The notes under the pieces are model-generated. The model was given only the letters and a program-made list of their open reading frames with translations, had not been told where the DNA came from and did no database searches. A program made the translations under genes and the position numbers. This document shows, piece by piece, positions 5,820-6,307 of a DNA stretch of 6,307 nucleotides. Source of the stretch: an archaeon (GTDB lineage: Archaea > Thermoproteota > Nitrososphaeria > Nitrososphaerales > UBA183); contig JAJYNM010000055.1 of NCBI GenBank assembly GCA_021786335.1, positions 1 through 6,307 on the forward strand, written 5' to 3'. The first letter of the stretch is position 1. Every line of letters starts with the position of its first letter.

Positions 5820-5849
5820 GATGTAAGACGTCTTAATATATCTTACATC
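5820..5849. promoter_or_regulatory. VapBC operator with nested palindromes
   Basis: GATGTAAGA (5820-5828) and TCTTACATC (5841-5849) are perfect 9-bp arms 12 bp apart. Inside lies a second perfect palindrome, TAAGACGTCTTA (5824-5835), so three TAAGA/TCTTA half-sites occur in 30 bp. The site overlaps the TATA box, so occupancy should block TBP. It fits cooperative autoregulation by an AbrB-type VapB or VapBC complex. Confidence 0.75.
5833..5842 (-). promoter_or_regulatory. TATA box of the vapBC operon
   Basis: The minus strand reads GATATATTAA, the most AT-rich decamer in the window, centred about 29 bp upstream of the vapB ATG. It lies inside the operator palindromes. Confidence 0.65.
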
Positions 5850-5901
5850 TACCAGAGTGTTACATTCTCAGGGTGTGTAAAGTGAAAATGAAAAGGTGGG
5901 C

Positions 5902-5964
5902 TGAAGGAACCTGACCACTTCATTCGTCGGTATTTCCGGCCCAGACCCTTGGCCTCCCCGACGC
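5902..5964 (-). repeat. Diverged direct repeat, copy 2 (former coding fragment)
   Basis: The core 5903-5957 pairs with copy 1, 784 bp away. On the minus strand it encodes EAKGLGRKYRRMKWSG, one residue different from copy 1. It lies about 120 bp downstream of the HicA stop and upstream of the VapBC promoter. The flanks differ from copy 1, so the element is short, and nothing else transposon-like (terminal inverted repeats, transposase) is visible. Confidence 0.7.
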
Positions 5965-6042
5965 GAACCGGGTCGACTGGGACTCGAAGGCATGGCACCG
6001 AGCAGTGCCGATGAACTCAACAGCTACCTAACTCTGCGACCG

Positions 6043-6049
6043 GTATTTA
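6043..6049 (-). promoter_or_regulatory. Orphan TATA-like box, minus strand
   Basis: The minus strand reads TAAATAC, identical to the box before the protease gene, and is centred 26 bp upstream of a TTG at 6020. The only frame it would serve is a 50-codon ORF (5868-6020) with no recognisable product that runs through repeat copy 2 in a frame other than the conserved one. It may be a chance match or the promoter of a small RNA. Confidence 0.25.
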
Positions 6050-6079
6050 GTCACCCACGCGCTGCAATCCTTACGGCCT

Positions 6080-6295
6080 TCACTCGAATTCCGCGCGTTG
6101 TTTCTCTGCCTGTTTGATGATGTATTGGACCACGAAGACGGTGACTTCGCTGTGATGGGGCACCCAAGTCGTCAGGACCCGGTCTCCCACCTTCTTCTTG
6201 AAGGTGGCGTGCTTCCCGGACCGTACCTCTTCAAACCCGTTCGCCTTCAGGACGTCAACTACCTTACGACGAGGGAGAGGACGCAGTCTTGCCAT
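6080..6295 (-). CDS. HicA-type mRNA interferase toxin
   Basis: This 71-residue protein has the double-stranded-RNA-binding-like fold of the HicA/YcfA family, which cleaves mRNA independently of translation. Visible markers are the opening LRPLPRRKVVDVLKANGFEEVR (residues 4-25), the catalytic histidine H29 in SGKHATFKK, the strand with TTWVPHHSEVTVF, and a C-terminal helix IIKQAEKQRAEF. The length is normal. ATG 6295 is preceded by only 12 bases of window, and those are open in frame, so a slightly earlier start cannot be excluded. No HicB antitoxin follows downstream on this strand. A partner would have to lie upstream beyond the window, or the toxin is an orphan. Confidence 0.85.
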   Translation of the reverse strand: MARLRPLPRRKVVDVLKANGFEEVRSGKHATFKKKVGDRVLTTWVPHHSEVTVFVVQYIIKQAEKQRAEFE

Positions 6296-6307
6296 GGAGT
6301 ATGCTTT

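Larger units (their letters stand above)
5850..6079. other. Intergenic region between VapB and HicA
   Basis: Besides repeat copy 2 and the orphan TATA-like box I see no supported gene. A TTCGAGTCCCAGTCGACCC segment on the minus strand (5970-5988) resembles a tRNA 3' end, but no full cloverleaf can be built around it. Confidence 0.5.

Noticed and set aside
5118..5964. Insertion sequence carrying VapBC
   Set aside because: The direct repeats are diverged and coding-like. There is no transposase, terminal inverted repeat or target-site duplication.
5969..6042. tRNA gene or tRNA-end attachment site on the minus strand
   Set aside because: A TTCGAGTCCCAG segment, five acceptor-like pairs and a length of 74 nt are suggestive, but the T-stem 5' side, anticodon arm and D-arm spacing do not fold. 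No integrase is nearby.
1..6307. CRISPR array or rRNA
   Set aside because: No regularly spaced repeats and no rRNA-like conserved segments were seen on either strand.

Overview
This looks like a chromosomal segment of a high-GC archaeon. The case rests on a pantoate kinase of the GHMP superfamily (the archaeal route to CoA), a winged-helix regulator and small membrane protein pair of a type known from archaea, archaeal TATA-like boxes about 25 bp upstream of start codons (which implies leaderless mRNAs), and a VapB-like/VapC, AbrB/VapC and HicA toxin-antitoxin cluster. A Thaumarchaeota/Thermoproteota-like lineage is plausible, but the sequence alone cannot fix it. Left part (1-2164): the 3' end of an M24 metallopeptidase (probable Xaa-Pro dipeptidase) on the + strand converges on a two-gene minus-strand operon, an ECF-transporter S-component-like membrane protein followed by pantoate kinase. 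The two stop codons at the convergence lie inside a 14-bp overlap. The pantoate kinase has no ATG, GTG or TTG in a position that would give a complete domain. Middle (2165-4405): a divergent promoter region with a perfect 19-bp palindrome separates the S-component operon from a membrane-anchored HtrA-type serine protease (TM helix, coiled coil, trypsin-like domain, PDZ). Next comes a two-gene unit, an ArsR-like winged-helix regulator joined by an ATGA stop/start overlap to a four-helix membrane protein. Right part (4406-6307): here the character changes. Everything recognisable is on the minus strand and consists of toxin-antitoxin material. There is a decayed, frameshifted VapB-like antitoxin followed by what may be a decayed PIN toxin; an intact AbrB-type antitoxin and PIN toxin pair (VapBC) with nested operator palindromes over its TATA box; and a HicA mRNA interferase at the window edge. 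The intact VapBC cassette sits between two diverged copies of a ~56-bp fragment. The differences between the copies are all transitions and fall mostly on one codon position, so the fragment looks like leftover coding sequence. This half reads as a recombination-prone TA island or graveyard next to conserved housekeeping genes.
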